64,000 nucleotides of DNA. Source: Sphingomonas ginsenosidivorax (GTDB taxonomy: Bacteria; Pseudomonadota; Alphaproteobacteria; Sphingomonadales; Sphingomonadaceae). The stretch spans positions 1,367,001 through 1,431,000 of the forward strand of contig NZ_VOQR01000001.1 in NCBI RefSeq assembly GCF_007995065.1, given 5' to 3'. The position numbers and the translations under genes were made by a program. Under the pieces are notes generated by a model that ran no database searches, was not told the DNA's origin, and worked only from the letters and a program-made list of their open reading frames with translations. Below, one piece after another: positions 15,259-24,465 of the stretch; the first letter of the stretch is position 1, and every line of letters starts with the position of its first letter.

Positions 15259-16772
15259 CGGTCGGTTCCGTAGGTGAGGCGCTGGTCGGCCTGGGCGAGA
15301 TGCGTGCCGAACGCGTCGAGCCGGCTGGCCGATGCGAGCAGCCCGGCGAGCGCGAGGTCGTATTCATAGGCGACCGCGATGCGCTGCGCCTCCGCGGTGT
15401 CGAGCGCGGCCTGCGCGGCGATCACCGGCGTCGCGGTCCCCTCGCCCTCGCGGAACGCCACCGCCTGCACGCGGACATTCTCGCGCGCCGCGACGAGGCT
15501 GCTGTCGAGCAGGACGAACGAGCGGCGTGCGCCCTCGACGAGATTATAGGCGCGGATCGTCGCGCTGGTGGCGATCCGGCGCGATTCGGCGGCGGTATCG
15601 GCGGCGGCGGCAGCCTGCGAGCGCGCGGCGTCCTCGGTACGCCGGCGATCGATGTTCGAGAGGATGGTGTACCGGACGCCGACGCCCGCGATCCAGTCCG
15701 GCTCGATCGGCAACGCGTTCGAGCGGTTGAAGTTGTATTCGCCGAACGCATAGGCCTGCGGCAACCGGCGCGACCGGGCAAGCGCGACGCCGGCGTCGGC
15801 GATCTGGCGCCCGGCGTCCGCGGTGCGGGCCTCCGGCGCCTTGCCCTCGCTGCCGAGGAAGGTCTCGACCGGCGCCAGCGGGCGCGTCTGGACGAACAAC
15901 GCGGTCGTCGGCACCACCGCGCCGTCGATCTCGAGCAGCCGGGCGAGTTCGTCGCGCGCGGTCGCACTGGAAAGCTCGGCGCGCTGATACACGCGTTCGG
16001 CGGTATCGCGCGCGACCTGCACTTCCAGCGTGCGGGCGCGGGGAATGACGCCCGCCGATTCCAGCTTGCGCGTATCCGCGAGGATCTTGTCGAGCGCATC
16101 GCGGCTGCGGCGCGCGGAATCGAGCAGTCCCGCGGCGGCCTGCTGGCCGAAATAGGCACGGATGAGATTGATCCGCGCCAGGTCCACCACCTGCGCGCGC
16201 CGCCCCTCCGCCATTGCGACCCCGCCCTGCGCCGCACGCTGGATCGCCGGGATCGCGCCACCCGTATAGAGCGGCATCGCCGCCTGCACGGTCGGCCGGA
16301 AGACCTCGTCGCGGAAGCGGTAGCTGAGCTGGTCGGGGATCGCATCGAACAGTCCCGGCAGCGCCTGCGACAGCCGGCCGGTGATCTCGCTCGCGATCTG
16401 CTGGTAAGCGGGCGGCACGCTGGCGGGGAAGGACGCGAGGAAATCCTGCGTGCTGCCCAGCGCATCGCCCTTGGCCCCGGCAAGATCGACCGACAGCGTC
16501 TTCTCGTAGACCAGATACTGCGCCGACGCAGTGACGATCGGCCGGTGCAGCGTCCGCATCGCGTCGGCCCCCGCCTTCGCAGCGTCGACCCCGTGATCGG
16601 CCGCGCTGACTGCCCGCGACGTCCGGTCGAACCGCATTTGCGCCGCATCGAAACTCAGCGCCGTCTGGGCGTCCGCAGCCGACGACACGGGCACGGGCGC
16701 TGCCAGCGCGACCGCCGTCGCCATCGACCAATGCCACTTGCCCGCCACTGTTGCCGCCCTCGAAATCGCCAC
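15255..16772 (-). CDS. TolC-family outer-membrane efflux protein
   Basis: The 505-residue protein has a signal-like N-terminus ending ...SSAADAQ (about residue 36) and two OEP-type repeats with long Ala/Arg/Glu-rich helices (for example AGVIPRARTLEVQVARDTAE and EGTATPVIAAQAALDTAEAQ, the latter typical of the family's second repeat). It would form the outer-membrane channel of the tripartite exporter. The frame opens with GTG at 16772. An internal ATG at 16724 would leave a shorter signal peptide, and either start is possible. A hairpin CCCTGCT/AGCAGGG at 16772-16792 overlaps the GTG start, which mildly favours the internal start. The gene is first in the four-gene operon. Confidence 0.85.
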   Translation of the reverse strand: MAISRAATVAGKWHWSMATAVALAAPVPVSSAADAQTALSFDAAQMRFDRTSRAVSAADHGVDAAKAGADAMRTLHRPIVTASAQYLVYEKTLSVDLAGAKGDALGSTQDFLASFPASVPPAYQQIASEITGRLSQALPGLFDAIPDQLSYRFRDEVFRPTVQAAMPLYTGGAIPAIQRAAQGGVAMAEGRRAQVVDLARINLIRAYFGQQAAAGLLDSARRSRDALDKILADTRKLESAGVIPRARTLEVQVARDTAERVYQRAELSSATARDELARLLEIDGAVVPTTALFVQTRPLAPVETFLGSEGKAPEARTADAGRQIADAGVALARSRRLPQAYAFGEYNFNRSNALPIEPDWIAGVGVRYTILSNIDRRRTEDAARSQAAAAADTAAESRRIATSATIRAYNLVEGARRSFVLLDSSLVAARENVRVQAVAFREGEGTATPVIAAQAALDTAEAQRIAVAYEYDLALAGLLASASRLDAFGTHLAQADQRLTYGTDR

Positions 16773-16896
16773 CCTGCTTCGTTGTAGCAGGGCATCGCGC
16801 GGGATGCGACGTATGTCGAGCCGCCGTCAGAGGAGGCCGAGCGGAGCCGGCGCTCCTGAACTGGCTAGCCAGCCTTCTCCAGAAACGCCGGACCGG

Positions 16897-19278
16897 TCAC
16901 GAGCGCGGCAACGCATAGGCCAGCGTGTAATCCCCGTACCGCGTCCCCAGCGCGCCGTGCCCGCCAGCCGTGATGACGACATATTGCCGCCCGTCGGCAC
17001 CGCGATACGTCATCGGGGTTGCCTGCGCGCCGGCCGGGAGCCGTGCCTTCCACACCACCTTACCGGTCCTGAGGTCGAACGCACGCAGATACTGGTCGGT
17101 GGTCGCGGCGATGAAGGCGAGCCCGCCGGCCGTGACGATCGATCCGCCCAGGTTCGGCACGCCGGTCTTGATCGGAACGCCCAGATGCGAACCGAACAGC
17201 CCGGTATCGCGCGCGGTCCCCAGCACTTCGCGCCACAGCACCTTCTGCGTCTTCAGGTCGACCGCCGTCAGATGGCCCCAGGGCGGGGCGTTGCACGGCG
17301 CGCCGAAGATGCCGATCCACGCCTGGACGACCGCGACGTACGGCGTGTTGTACTGCGTCTGCAGCTGCGCCTGCCGCGCGTTCTCGCCACCCTGCTTCTG
17401 CTTCATCAGCGGCGCGACGCGCGGGTCGTCGCGGCGCATCAGCCACAGCTTGAACGGCATCTCCATCGTGTTGACGGTCATGATGCCGCGCACCGGGTCG
17501 ACCGCGGCGCCGCCCCAGTCGGTCACGCCGTCGAACGCGGGATGGCCGATGATGGGTTTCAGGCCGAGCGGCTGATAGATGCCCGCGCCCTGCGACCGCC
17601 GGATATCGATCCGGCACATCAACTGGTCGATCGGCGTCGCGCCCCAGGTCGCCTTCTCGCTCGGCGCAGGCGGCGTGAACGACGGCATCCCGACGGAGAA
17701 GGGCTGCGTCGGCGATACCGTGACGCCGGGCGTGGCGCCGTCCGTCCGAACGGGTCGCTCGGCCACCGCGGCGATCGGTGCGCCGGTCAGCCGGTTGAGG
17801 AAATAGACCTGGCCCATCTTTGTGGTCTGCAGCAGCGCCGGAATCGTCCGCCCGTCGGGCGCGCGATAGTCGAACAGCGACGGCCCGATCGGCAGGTCCA
17901 TGTCCCACATGTCGTGATGCACCAGCTGGCGGCTCCAGCGCAGCTTGCCGGTCGCGACGTCCAGCGCGACGATCGAGCTCCCGAACCGGTCGTCGAACGG
18001 CCGGCGATAGCCGATCCAATAGTCCGGGGACGCGTTGCCCGTGCCCAGATAGACGATGCCGTTCGCGGCATCCGCGGTGATCGCACCCCAGACATTCGGC
18101 GTCCCGCGCGTATAGACCTGCCCCGCGGGCAAGGGCGCGATGGCGTCCTGCGACCGGCCGACGTCCCACGCCCAGACCGGTGCGCCCGAGACGGGATCAT
18201 AGGCGCGGACGACGCCGCTGGGGATGTTGCGGTTGACGTTGTCGGTGATGCGCTCGCCGATGATCAGCCGCCCGTTGACGACCATCGGCGGCGACGTCCC
18301 GATCTGGTCGGACGCCTTCGAGACGCCCATGTTCGCGCGCAGGTCGATGCTGCCGTTCTGGCCGAAGCTCGGACACACCCGCCCGGTCTCCGCATCGAGC
18401 GCGACCAGCCGCGCGTTGAAGGTCGGCGCGAAGATGCGGTGCGGGCACGGCGTCCCCGCCGGCGCCTCGAAATGGGCGACGCCGCGGCACACGAGATAGT
18501 TGTTGCCCTTGACGCTCGCCGCCTCGTGCCAGCTCCACCGCGTCCGCCCGGTGGTCGCGTCGATCGCCTGGACGAACGAATGCGGCGTGCAGGTGTAGAG
18601 CGTGTTGCCGATATGGATCGGTGTCGCCTCGGAATGATATTCGCGCTTGTGCTCGGTGGTCTCCGCCGCGACCGGCAGGTCGCCGGTGCGCTGGGTCCAG
18701 GCGAGCGTCAGGCGATCGGCGTTGGCCGGGGTGATGTCGGCGAGCGAGGAATAGCGCCGACCCGACGCGGTGCCGCCATATTCCGTCCAGTCGCCATCCG
18801 CTTCGCTGCCAGGCGATACAGGGCCGGCGCGCATGGCGTGCGCCGGCGCCTGCGCCTCGACCGCCCGTCCGCGGACCGCGAGCGTCGCGACGAACAACAC
18901 TGCAACGCCGGCCGCGATGGCGGGTGCGGCGTGCCCAAGGCCCGTCCGCCGCCGCGCGGTGCCGCCGCGGTGCCAGCTCACCAGCAGGATCAGGACCAGC
19001 AGCACGGTCGGCGCGATGACCCGCGGCACGAGCTGCAGGCCGTCGAACCCGACCTCCCACACCGCCCAGACGAGCGTCCCGATCCAGATCCCCAGGAACA
19101 GCCAGCTGCCGCGCGGGTCCTGCCGACCGACCAGCGCACCGCTGACGATCATCGCAAGACCCGCGATCAGGTAATAGGGCGACCCATGCCACGCCACCAA
19201 CACCGCGCCCGCGACGGCGAAGAATCCGCCGAGTATCGCGACGATCCACCCGAGCGCGCGTGCCAGAATTCGTCTCAT
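16897..19278 (-). CDS. gcd: Membrane-bound PQQ-dependent dehydrogenase, glucose/quinate/shikimate family
   Basis: The 793-residue protein has five N-terminal membrane helices (about 8-30, 33-50, 57-75, 83-103, 117-137) followed by a periplasmic quinoprotein beta-propeller. Family marks include DWTEYGGTASGRRYSSLADI, RTGDLPV, the ASDQIGTSPPMVVNGRLIIG segment, GTPNVWGAITADAANGIVYL, the LVHHDMWDMDLP motif, and the C-terminal TATPMTYR-like ATPMTYRGADGRQYVVITAG. Such enzymes oxidise aldose sugars or quinate/shikimate in the periplasm and pass electrons to ubiquinone. Length is that of E. coli Gcd (796). I cannot separate glucose from quinate/shikimate dehydrogenase by eye, so the symbol gcd is provisional. 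It follows the L,D-transpeptidase gene on the same strand by 106 bases. Confidence 0.88.
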   Translation of the reverse strand: MRRILARALGWIVAILGGFFAVAGAVLVAWHGSPYYLIAGLAMIVSGALVGRQDPRGSWLFLGIWIGTLVWAVWEVGFDGLQLVPRVIAPTVLLVLILLVSWHRGGTARRRTGLGHAAPAIAAGVAVLFVATLAVRGRAVEAQAPAHAMRAGPVSPGSEADGDWTEYGGTASGRRYSSLADITPANADRLTLAWTQRTGDLPVAAETTEHKREYHSEATPIHIGNTLYTCTPHSFVQAIDATTGRTRWSWHEAASVKGNNYLVCRGVAHFEAPAGTPCPHRIFAPTFNARLVALDAETGRVCPSFGQNGSIDLRANMGVSKASDQIGTSPPMVVNGRLIIGERITDNVNRNIPSGVVRAYDPVSGAPVWAWDVGRSQDAIAPLPAGQVYTRGTPNVWGAITADAANGIVYLGTGNASPDYWIGYRRPFDDRFGSSIVALDVATGKLRWSRQLVHHDMWDMDLPIGPSLFDYRAPDGRTIPALLQTTKMGQVYFLNRLTGAPIAAVAERPVRTDGATPGVTVSPTQPFSVGMPSFTPPAPSEKATWGATPIDQLMCRIDIRRSQGAGIYQPLGLKPIIGHPAFDGVTDWGGAAVDPVRGIMTVNTMEMPFKLWLMRRDDPRVAPLMKQKQGGENARQAQLQTQYNTPYVAVVQAWIGIFGAPCNAPPWGHLTAVDLKTQKVLWREVLGTARDTGLFGSHLGVPIKTGVPNLGGSIVTAGGLAFIAATTDQYLRAFDLRTGKVVWKARLPAGAQATPMTYRGADGRQYVVITAGGHGALGTRYGDYTLAYALPRS

Positions 19279-19384
19279 GCCAGTTCGCTCCGCCCGGTGT
19301 CCTCGTTCAGCTAACGTAGGATAAGCGGACAGGCTGCTTCATGACAAAGAATTCATCGCCGGTTCACCCGGAACAGCGCGCTTC

Positions 19385-20815
19385 TCAGGGGCCGACATCG
19401 GCAGCACCGCTCTCGACGCGCAACGCCTTTCCGGCCTTGAACCCCAGTGCCGTGCCGACGCGGTCGTCCCAGCCATAGGGATCGTTGCGCACGATCGGCT
19501 CGCCGGCATCGTCGAACAGCACCGTCTGGTACAGCATCCGGACCGGGATCTGGCGCGGCAGCTTGACGAACGTCTCCTTGCCCGTCGCGCGCGCCTGCTG
19601 CCACTGTTCGTACACGCCCCCGTCGCGTGCCAGCATGTCGGCGAACCCCAGCGCATCCTCAACGCGGACGCAGCCATGGCTGCGCTGGCGCTGGACCTCG
19701 GCGAACAGCGCCTTTGCTGGCGTGTCGTGAAGATAGATCGCATGCTCGTTCTGCATGTCGAACTTTACCAGCCCGAGCGAGTTCTTCGGCCCGGGCTGCT
19801 GGACGATCCAGCCGTTCTTCCAGACCATGTTGTTCGCCTTGAGATAGCCTGCGCCCTTGCTGGCGAGATCCTTCTTCTGGATCGAACGCGGCACCGTCCA
19901 GGTCGGGTTGGCGACCAGGCGGAAGATCGGCGATCCGAGCTGCGGCGTCTCGGTATCGGGTTCGCCGACCACGACCTTGCGGCTGTCGGCGATCTTCCCG
20001 TCGCGCCAATAGGTCAGCCGTGCCGCGGCGAGGTTGACGTCGATCCGCGTCGCGGGCGGCGTCCGCTCCAGCCAGCGCAGCCGTTCCATCGCCACCGCGA
20101 TCGCGCGCGAGCGGTCGACGTCCGACATGTTGAGGATCGCGAGCGCCTCGCCGCCGATGATCCCGTCGGGCTTCATCGCATAGTCCGCCTGCATCCGCCG
20201 TACCGCGGCCACCATCGCGGGCGTGTACCGGTCGCCGGACGCGGCGTCGGGCGCGAGATAGTCGAGGACCGCCAGTTCGCGCGCGATCGCGGGCAGGCGC
20301 GGATCGGCCGCGCCCGGCTCGATCGCCTCGCCGGTGCTGGCAATCGCGGCAACCGGCGCCTGGGGGTCGCGTCGCAGCGCGCGATAGGCATCCGACAGTT
20401 TCTTGTAATTGGCGTCCTGCGGCGCCAGTCCGTCCAGCCACCCCGTCAGGTCACCGGCGGCGAGCGCCGCCGCCAGTCCCGCCTTCAGATCGGGCGCGGG
20501 CCGCGGGACGCTGTACACCTCGTAGAGTTTCGAAGGATCGGTCGCACCGCGCGCCAACGCTCCGGCGAAGCGCAGCGCCTGGGCGGTACGGCCCGCGTCG
20601 TCGTTCGCTGCCGCGCCGAAATCGACCTGGTCGAGACTGTGGGTGGCGCGGGCATCGATCGCGTTGCGCAACTGCGCCGCCGTCCGGTCGCTCCACTTTG
20701 CGGCCTCGGCCGACGCCGCGGCGTTCGATGCAGCACTCTGGTCCGGCACCACCTGGACGCTACAGGCAGGCAGCAACAGCCCCAGTGCCAATGACTTAGT
20801 GAAGATCGAACGCAC
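19385..20815 (-). CDS. Murein L,D-transpeptidase-like lipoprotein (YcbB/YkuD domain)
   Basis: The 476-residue precursor has a lipoprotein signal (LGLLLPAC, lipidated Cys18), a helical region, a peptidoglycan-binding-like segment (about 195-225, with MVAAVRRMQADYAMKPDGII), and a YkuD catalytic domain (about 255-420). The active-site motif is complete: IYLHDTP (His363) and RQRSHGCVRVED (Cys382, Arg384). This is the YcbB (LdtD) type, which makes 3-3 cross-links in peptidoglycan from the periplasm. The gene diverges from an M15-like peptidase gene 193 bases away, so the two cell-wall enzymes share a regulatory region. Specific reaction (3-3 cross-linking versus protein anchoring) is inferred from the YcbB-like domain order. 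Confidence 0.9.
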   Translation of the reverse strand: MRSIFTKSLALGLLLPACSVQVVPDQSAASNAAASAEAAKWSDRTAAQLRNAIDARATHSLDQVDFGAAANDDAGRTAQALRFAGALARGATDPSKLYEVYSVPRPAPDLKAGLAAALAAGDLTGWLDGLAPQDANYKKLSDAYRALRRDPQAPVAAIASTGEAIEPGAADPRLPAIARELAVLDYLAPDAASGDRYTPAMVAAVRRMQADYAMKPDGIIGGEALAILNMSDVDRSRAIAVAMERLRWLERTPPATRIDVNLAAARLTYWRDGKIADSRKVVVGEPDTETPQLGSPIFRLVANPTWTVPRSIQKKDLASKGAGYLKANNMVWKNGWIVQQPGPKNSLGLVKFDMQNEHAIYLHDTPAKALFAEVQRQRSHGCVRVEDALGFADMLARDGGVYEQWQQARATGKETFVKLPRQIPVRMLYQTVLFDDAGEPIVRNDPYGWDDRVGTALGFKAGKALRVESGAADVGP

Positions 20816-21008
20816 GCATTACTCCCCATGACTTGCTCGTTGAACGCACCCGGACCCGGTCGGCTCCGCATTTCCGCCCGGGTCGCGATCTATTCGCTTC
20901 AAACCGATTGAGCCGGCCCGTTCGCGCGCTGCGACCAACGCCCGCGCGGCAACGAAAGATTCACCCGATCATGCTGTAAGGCGGGGACAATCTTCGACCG
21001 GAACCCCC

Positions 21009-21557
21009 ATGCCCCAATCCCTGCTCTCGCGCCGCGCCCTCATCAACGGCGGGACCGCCGCCCTCGTCATGGCGGCCCTGTCCGAACGGGTGTCCGCACG
21101 CACGCCGGAACGCCGCCTCAAACTGACCAACGCGAACACCGGGGAGCATTACGACGCCTGCTTCTTCGCCAATGGCCGCTATCGGCCCGAGGGGCTGGCC
21201 GAGCTCAACCACGCCATGCGCGACTGGCGGACGGGCGCGACGCGGACGATGGATCCCAGGCTGCTCGACCTGCTGGTCGATGTCCGCGACCGCCTCGACG
21301 TCGCCCCGCGCAGCCCCTTGAAGCTGGTCTGCGGCTATCGCAGTCCCAAGACGAACGGCGCGATGCATGCGCGCTCGCACGGGGTCGCCAGCAACAGCCA
21401 GCACATGCTCGGCAAGGCGACCGACATCGCGATTCCCGGCGTGCCGCTCGCGCGCCTGCGGGATGCCGCCCTGTCGCTGCGGGGCGGCGGCGTCGGCTAT
21501 TATCCGCACGATGGCTTCGTCCACGTCGACACCGGCCCCGTGCGCCACTGGAGCTGA
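21009..21557 (+). CDS. DUF882 / M15-like peptidoglycan peptidase with Tat-type leader (MepK/YcbK-like)
   Basis: The 182-residue protein begins with a twin-arginine-like leader (LLSRRALINGGTAALVMAAL, residues 5-24). The mature part has the DUF882/YcbK layout: LKLTNANTGEHYDACFF, then a basic/helical middle, then LKLVCGYRSPKTNGAMHARS, NSQHMLGKATDIAI and the terminal FVHVDTGPVRHWS. The His-x6-Asp (QHMLGKATD) and the terminal HVD provide the zinc ligands of the M15-like fold. E. coli MepK of this family cleaves 3-3 cross-links, the product of L,D-transpeptidases, and the gene faces away from an L,D-transpeptidase gene here. That functional pairing is inference from position and family. Confidence 0.88.
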   Translation: MPQSLLSRRALINGGTAALVMAALSERVSARTPERRLKLTNANTGEHYDACFFANGRYRPEGLAELNHAMRDWRTGATRTMDPRLLDLLVDVRDRLDVAPRSPLKLVCGYRSPKTNGAMHARSHGVASNSQHMLGKATDIAIPGVPLARLRDAALSLRGGGVGYYPHDGFVHVDTGPVRHWS

Positions 21558-21602
21558 TCCGCGCGTCGGCGTTTCCCGCGACGATGGCCCGGGGGCTGCT
21601 GC

Positions 21603-24011
21603 CTAAGGCGCGACTGCCAGACTAACCGGAGCCTCGGGTGCGTCCCGCAGCGACACCGCCAGTCGTCCGCTCGCGGGTCGCGGCACCTCGATCGTCCCGC
21701 CGGTGAAGCCGTCGGGGATCGCGGTGGCCGGCGCGTCGGTGCCGTCCGACACGCTGCGCACCAGGAACAATCCGTCGCCCGCCAGCATGCATCGTCCGCC
21801 CGCAGGCGGGCAGCGGAGCGCGGTGAGTGTCGGCAGCCGCACGAGCGTCGCGAGCGGCTGCCAGTCGCCCGCAACGCCATTCTGGACCAGCCGGAAGCGA
21901 AGCGGCCCATGCGCCGAATCGCCCAGCGTGACGGAGGGCACGAAAGCCGCGATCCCGACCCGTGGATCCTGCAGCCGCAAGGGAAGCGCCACCACCGGCA
22001 GGCTCTCGCCGGCCGTCACCTCCACCACGGTGCCGGCGGTCAGGCGCGTCGCCCCCTCCGCGCGCAGCGAGAATGTCAGCCGCGCGTCCGCGGGCACCAG
22101 CTCGTCGCCCGACAGCGCGAGGGGCAGCGCGGGTGCCGGCCCGATCCGCTCGACCGTCTTGCCGACCAGCGTGGCCGCGGGGCGCGCGGGCGCGACGGTC
22201 ATCTTCAACGGTACCACGCGACCGTCGTTGAGCGTGACCCTGGCCTCGCGCGACTGCCCGGGCTGCAACGCACCGACCGCGGCCATGTCTGTCGTCATCG
22301 GCAGCCGGTCGGTCGCGCCGCTGCGCTCGAGCGGGCCTGGCCGGAACTCGACTCCGTCGATGTCGAGCGCCGCCACCTGGTCGAGCCGCGTGCCGGTCAG
22401 CACCCCGCCCCGGTCGCCCGCGCGCAGGTCGAAGCTCGCGATCCGGCTGGCTTCGGCGAACGCACGGATCCGGATCCGCTGCGGCTCGGTCGCGCCCTGG
22501 CTGCTCACGACGATCGTCACGTCGCCCGGGCCGGCACCGGCGAGCGGCACTTTCAGCGCCAGCGCGTCCGCCCCGTCCGCGCGCCACGCCACGCCCTGTA
22601 CCGGGCCGGTGCCGCGCTCCATCGCCACCGTGGTGACGCATGCCGCAGCGGCCCCGGTGAGCCGCAACGGCGTCTCGCGTCCGACGACCAGCGTCGCATC
22701 CCCCGCTGCCCGCCAGCTGCGACCGGCGGGGGCCACCAGCCGGAACGTCGGTCCGTCGAACGGCTGGAAACCCCACAGGCCGTGCAGCGTCGCCTGCGTG
22801 CCCGGCCCGAACGCGGTCGCGTCCGCCGCGCCGAGCACATAGCCGCCGCGTGCCGGGTCGGCGGTAGCCGGGATCTCCATCACGCGGCCGCCCGAGCCCG
22901 TCAGCCGCACGGCCATCTGCCGCGCATAGTCGGTCGCGAATACCAGCGGCGCCCCACTGACCGGCAGCACCAGACCGGGCTGAGTGGCGCATAACGCGCT
23001 CTCGTCGCCGGCGGACAGCGGCGGCAGCGCGGGGGGTGCTACGCTCGGCAGTGCGGCCACCAGGACCGACTGCGGCTTGCGGAACGACGGCACCGTGTTG
23101 AGCAGCAGCGCGGTCGTCGGGCCGTGCTGGACGCCCAGCGCCGGGATGAACTGGAGTTGCGCCGACTGGAACGCGCCGAAGATACGCGCGACGTCGCGGA
23201 TCACGCCGACATAGGGGCTGTAATAGCCGAACCCGGCCTGCGGCGTGGAGCTGAGCTGCAGCGCGATGTCAGCGGGCGCACCGGCCAGCGTCTGCGCGAT
23301 CGAGCTGGTCTGCCCGTCGGCGAGCACCGCGGCGTTGCTCCCCTGCGTCAGGCAGGCGACGCGCGCGTCGGGCTGGCGGAGCAGGCAGTCGGTATCGAGC
23401 TTGACCGCCAGGCTGCGCGCGAGCTGCGGCGACACTGCCGAGAGCGCAGCGGGATCGCGCCGGGTCACGCGGTCGACGAACGTCTCGAGCCGCGCGCGGT
23501 CGAGCATCGCCTGGTTGAGTTCCTGCGACGCGCGCACGAACGCGCCCGGCCGGCTGCGGATCGCGGACCCCACCGCGTCGAGCGCACCGCCCGTCTCCGG
23601 CACCATCAGCACCACCGCCTGGCCCGCGCCCTGGGGCACGACCGCGTCGATGGTCGCCTTTTTCGGTTTCCAGGTCTCGGCCGAGACCAGCCAGTTCTTG
23701 GGTGGCGGATTGGTCGCGCCGCGCAGGAACGCCAGCACCAGCCGGTACCGCGCGCCCTGCCCCGCCGGCAGCTCAGCTGCGATCCGCAGCCGGTCGCCGG
23801 CCGACAGATTGGGCACCTGCGACAAGGGCAGCGTCTCGCCGCCATGCGTCACCGAGATACGCAACACCGGCCCCGCCAGGTCGAACGCCGTCGTCTCCGC
23901 GGCGGCCGGACCGATGCCGAGCCCCGCCGTCGCCACGCAGGCGATCCCGCGCATCGCACGGCGGACAATCGCTCGGAGGACAAGGGCAATCGACGTCACG
24001 GCGACGGTCAT
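21603..24011 (-). CDS. Large secreted protein of unknown function
   Basis: This 802-residue protein has an N-terminal hydrophobic leader ending GIGPAAAET (about residue 38); an internal ATG at 23954 would give a more standard signal peptide (MRGIACVATAGLGIGPAAA). The rest is Ala/Pro/Val-rich, low in Lys, and looks like a chain of beta-sandwich domains. Only a few cysteines occur, mostly as likely pairs (DCLLRQPDARVACL; CPPAGGRC). About residues 45-170 contain ISVTHGGETLPLSQVPNLSA and a segment on helical pairing (RASQELNQAMLDRARLETF). I recognise no enzymatic motif. It may be a surface or periplasmic scaffold. The gene stands alone: 45 bases from the convergent DUF882 gene and 121 bases from the divergent heme-oxygenase-like gene. 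Confidence 0.75.
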   Translation of the reverse strand: MTVAVTSIALVLRAIVRRAMRGIACVATAGLGIGPAAAETTAFDLAGPVLRISVTHGGETLPLSQVPNLSAGDRLRIAAELPAGQGARYRLVLAFLRGATNPPPKNWLVSAETWKPKKATIDAVVPQGAGQAVVLMVPETGGALDAVGSAIRSRPGAFVRASQELNQAMLDRARLETFVDRVTRRDPAALSAVSPQLARSLAVKLDTDCLLRQPDARVACLTQGSNAAVLADGQTSSIAQTLAGAPADIALQLSSTPQAGFGYYSPYVGVIRDVARIFGAFQSAQLQFIPALGVQHGPTTALLLNTVPSFRKPQSVLVAALPSVAPPALPPLSAGDESALCATQPGLVLPVSGAPLVFATDYARQMAVRLTGSGGRVMEIPATADPARGGYVLGAADATAFGPGTQATLHGLWGFQPFDGPTFRLVAPAGRSWRAAGDATLVVGRETPLRLTGAAAACVTTVAMERGTGPVQGVAWRADGADALALKVPLAGAGPGDVTIVVSSQGATEPQRIRIRAFAEASRIASFDLRAGDRGGVLTGTRLDQVAALDIDGVEFRPGPLERSGATDRLPMTTDMAAVGALQPGQSREARVTLNDGRVVPLKMTVAPARPAATLVGKTVERIGPAPALPLALSGDELVPADARLTFSLRAEGATRLTAGTVVEVTAGESLPVVALPLRLQDPRVGIAAFVPSVTLGDSAHGPLRFRLVQNGVAGDWQPLATLVRLPTLTALRCPPAGGRCMLAGDGLFLVRSVSDGTDAPATAIPDGFTGGTIEVPRPASGRLAVSLRDAPEAPVSLAVAP

Positions 24012-24132
24012 AACCGTCTGCGACCGCGTGGCAATCCGTTCGGGCCGTTCGGGCCCGCGCGATGCGGCCCTCGTATCCGGGCCGACCGCGCCCCATCTTG
24101 CGGTTGTCCGTCAGACGCAGGAGCCCGCGCGC

Positions 24133-24465
24133 ATGTTCATCGCCATGAACCGTTTCCAGGTCATTCCCGACAAGGCGCCTGCCTTCGAGGAGCTCTGGCT
24201 GTCGCGCGATTCGCATCTGGCCGGCGTCCCCGGGTTCGTCGCGTTCAGCATGCTGCGCGGGCCGGCGGCCGACGACCATGTTCTCTATTCGTCGCACACG
24301 ACGTGGCAATCCCGCGAGGATTTCGAGGCGTGGACGCGCTCGGACGCGTTCCGCGCCGCGCACCGCGGGGCGGGCAACCACGCGCCGCTGTATCTCGGGC
24401 CACCCCGCTTCGAGGGCTTCGAGATCATCCAGACGGTGACGCCGTCGACGGGCGCCGCTTCGTGA
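24133..24465 (+). CDS. IsdG-like heme-degrading monooxygenase (ABM fold)
   Basis: I choose the ATG at 24133, giving 110 residues. The protein is an antibiotic-biosynthesis-monooxygenase-fold dimer of the heme-degrading type: MFIAMNRFQVIPDKAPAFEE at the start, GVPGFVAFSMLRG in the middle, and SREDFEAWTRSDAFRAAH. Asn6, Trp67 and His77 fall at the positions of the catalytic Asn, Trp and His of staphylococcal IsdG/IsdI (6-7, 66-67, 76-77). The family opens heme to release iron. Its TGA overlaps the GTG start of a carotenoid oxygenase gene, so the two are translationally coupled. An alternative is a general quinol monooxygenase, but the three matching residues favour heme. Confidence 0.8.
   Translation: MFIAMNRFQVIPDKAPAFEELWLSRDSHLAGVPGFVAFSMLRGPAADDHVLYSSHTTWQSREDFEAWTRSDAFRAAHRGAGNHAPLYLGPPRFEGFEIIQTVTPSTGAAS

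Noticed and set aside
16738..19314. A long open frame on the plus strand opposite the quinoprotein dehydrogenase gene.
   Set aside because: Composition is dominated by Arg, Asp and His with no recognisable motif; the minus strand encodes a complete family member.
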